From positions 558,828 through 622,827 of the forward strand of contig KB299619.1 of NCBI GenBank assembly GCA_000328365.1: a DNA stretch of 64,000 nt. Direction: 5' to 3'. Under the pieces are notes generated by a model. The model ran no database searches and was not told the origin of the DNA. It worked only from the letters and a program-made list of their open reading frames with translations. The DNA comes from Capitella teleta. Lineage: Eukaryota > Annelida > Polychaeta > Capitellidae. The position numbers and the translations under genes are program-made. Below are positions 62,464 through 64,000 of the stretch, in pieces (the first letter of the stretch is position 1; every line of letters starts with the position of its first letter).

Positions 62464-62487
62464 GGTTGGCGTCCACGGACGCCAACC
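62464..62487. repeat. Perfect 11-bp-arm palindrome
   Basis: GGTTGGCGTCC, then AC, then GGACGCCAACC: a GC-rich perfect hairpin in AT-rich DNA, flanked by TGACATCA-type sequence on both sides (62455 and 62509). It may be a small foldback insertion or a protein-binding site. Confidence 0.75.
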
Positions 62488-62734
62488 AAAAAGAATGAAA
62501 ATTTTATTTTGACATCAAAAGACATAAGATATAATAATGATAATAATCTGATATTGTTATGAGCATTATTAGTTTATTCATAATGATTTTGAGGAGCAAG
62601 AATATCAATCCCAGCAAACATGCCAAAACTGGACAGTTTCAACTGGAAGCAGGACAAGAGCAGGAGTAATGTACGCTGGCTGGTCTGCCTGTGTCTGCTA
62701 TTTATATTCCTTCATCAAATAAGATAATGTTTGA

Positions 62735-63070
62735 TTAAGAACGATTGGCAAACAAGGCCATCAACCCAGTCATCTCGACATCCCTCCTCGCCTCCTCAGC
62801 AGCTATGCGATGCGTGAAGCCACGACCCAGTAATCTGTGCAAACACTGCGCAAACGCTCTCCCCCCATGCGCAAGATCATTGAGACACGGTGTGTATTCC
62901 CGGGTAGCCTTTAGACTCAGGTGTGAGAAATCAACCATCCTATCGTTATCATGTAGTGTTACAGATGAACAGTACACTTGCTCCTCAGCAAACAGTCCTT
63001 TTTTACAAACGATATTTTTGTAGAATGTTCGCAATGCACTCCCATGTATAAAACTGTACAAGAAGCACAT
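62735..63070 (-). CDS. Possible terminal exon of an unidentified gene
   Basis: A 111-codon minus-strand frame with composition unlike its AT-rich flanks and a fairly GC-rich 3' half (RAFAQCLHRLLGRGFTHR, IAAEEARRDVEMTGLM). It could be the last exon of a gene whose remainder lies beyond 64000. I recognise no family, and splice-site support is weak. Confidence 0.25.
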   Translation of the reverse strand: MCFLYSFIHGSALRTFYKNIVCKKGLFAEEQVYCSSVTLHDNDRMVDFSHLSLKATREYTPCLNDLAHGGRAFAQCLHRLLGRGFTHRIAAEEARRDVEMTGLMALFANRS

Positions 63071-63803
63071 GAAACGTGAACGATATTACACTATCATATT
63101 TCATCAGAATGAACATGGAAAGTCTGTCACGTTACTGTAATAATAAGGTGTGTATGCATTTCATTAAAAAAATGAGATGATTACATACAATGGTTGCAAC
63201 AGATGCATGTTGATTGAAAGGAATACGCATGCAGAGCGGCCAAAGCAAAACCAACACTTGCATTGAAGGAGGATATATAAAAATAATTATTAATATAGGC
63301 GACTTTAGTGACAACCCATTAGGTGGCAAATTGTTTTTTTAATTATCCTTATGACTTTGATATCTTCGTGAACTGTCTGTCACCTGAGCAAACTTTTAAC
63401 TCTTTACCCCTCTGATTTTAATCCAGGCGTGAGATCAAAAAATGCTATACGTTTATATGTGTTACTTTCACCAGATCACGCCGGTTTTATTCTACTTCTT
63501 TTAGTCATGTTGCACCTCATTTATGGAGTCAATTACCCTTTTACATTCATGCCAACCTATGATATCATTTCGGACACACTTAAAAAAATGATCTTTTTAT
63601 ATCTTGCTATTCACATGCTTCATTAATGTGTACTATGCCACAGTGTTTTTGAGCACTTTGCAAATTTTAAGCTTCATAAAAAAAATTATAATTTTTTTAT
63701 TTATTTATTCATCATTCATAATAATAATAACCTGATCAATCGTTATTATAATCATTTGCATTCACTAAAACTGCTAATTGACTCAGTGTGTCCCAATCAT
63801 ATA

Positions 63804-64000
63804 CAGTCAGACCCCCGTTAATCCGCCCTCCTCCGTTCCCAAGAAAACTGACGGATTAACAAAAAGGGCAGATTACATTTCAGACCACAAATTGATGAAA
63901 ATTGTGTGTCATTCTAAAAACCCCCATACCCTGTAATGCATTATCATAGTAGCATATGCCATTAGGAATGAAGCTGGAGGTAAAACAAATCTCACAAACA
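63804..64000. mobile_element. pogo/Tigger-like transposon end, runs off the window
   Basis: TA followed by CAGTCAGACCCCCGTTAATC at 63804, with an internal CGGATTAAC repeat of the terminal motif at about 63852. CAGT start, TA flank and the CGTTAAT pattern are typical of pogo/Tigger-type mariner TIRs. The element is cut by the window end. Confidence 0.6.

Larger units (their letters stand above)
61194..64000. other. Upstream region of EIF3C, largely unassigned
   Basis: The EIF3C leader and promoter must lie just above 61193. The remainder is AT-rich, with a 24-bp palindrome, one possible exon at 62735-63070 and a transposon end at 63804. No other gene is recognised. Confidence 0.55.

Overview
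This is a metazoan nuclear window: AT-rich, with spliceosomal introns, well-conserved animal housekeeping genes and many short inverted-repeat DNA transposons. The protein set (clathrin heavy chain, Pescadillo, an INO80E-like subunit, eL6, eIF3c, a MYORG-type GH31 enzyme) and the mostly short introns fit an early-branching animal. A sponge is my best guess, but nothing here fixes the phylum.

Layout. 1-5.7 kb: no recognised gene, but promoter-like motifs and a tandem CCAAT/CRE repeat. 5.7-20.1 kb (minus): complete clathrin heavy chain gene, 20 coding exons plus one duplicated 119-nt exon. Its introns carry three paralogous H/ACA snoRNA candidates, a BED-finger transposon and a pogo-like MITE. 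20-29 kb: transposon-rich intergenic DNA with a 2.46-kb TIR element, a TTAA-family copy and AT hairpins. 29.0-31.7 kb (plus): an unrecognised intronless 886-residue protein built from 11-residue repeats, with an acidic PPxY tail. 33.1-37.1 kb (minus): Pescadillo in 17 exons. 37.1-42.4 kb: LINE remnants and repeats. 42.4-46.1 kb: two convergent intronless genes, a GH31 glycosidase (plus) and a P-loop ATPase (minus). 46.6-47.6 kb: 3' end of a second LINE family. 47.9-49.1 kb (minus): INO80E-like gene. 50.6-54.2 kb (plus): eL6 with a TOP-like leader and eight copies of one C/D snoRNA, seven of them in one intron. 56.0-61.2 kb (minus): eIF3c in 16 exons. 61.2-64 kb: mostly unannotated, ending in a pogo/Tigger-like terminus.

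How the parts relate. Pescadillo (60S maturation), eL6 (60S protein), eIF3c (initiation) and the snoRNAs (rRNA modification) all belong to ribosome production and use. Clathrin heavy chain and eL6 are highly expressed hosts suited to intronic snoRNAs. The C/D guide matches a universally conserved large-subunit rRNA stretch over 11 bp.

The strongest novelty candidates are: (1) the mutually exclusive exon pair in the clathrin terminal domain; (2) the tandem snoRNA array in eL6; (3) the H/ACA family in the clathrin introns, with covarying stems; (4) the 11-mer-repeat membrane protein. I recognised no LTR retroelement, Polinton or other virus-derived element, and no CRISPR array.
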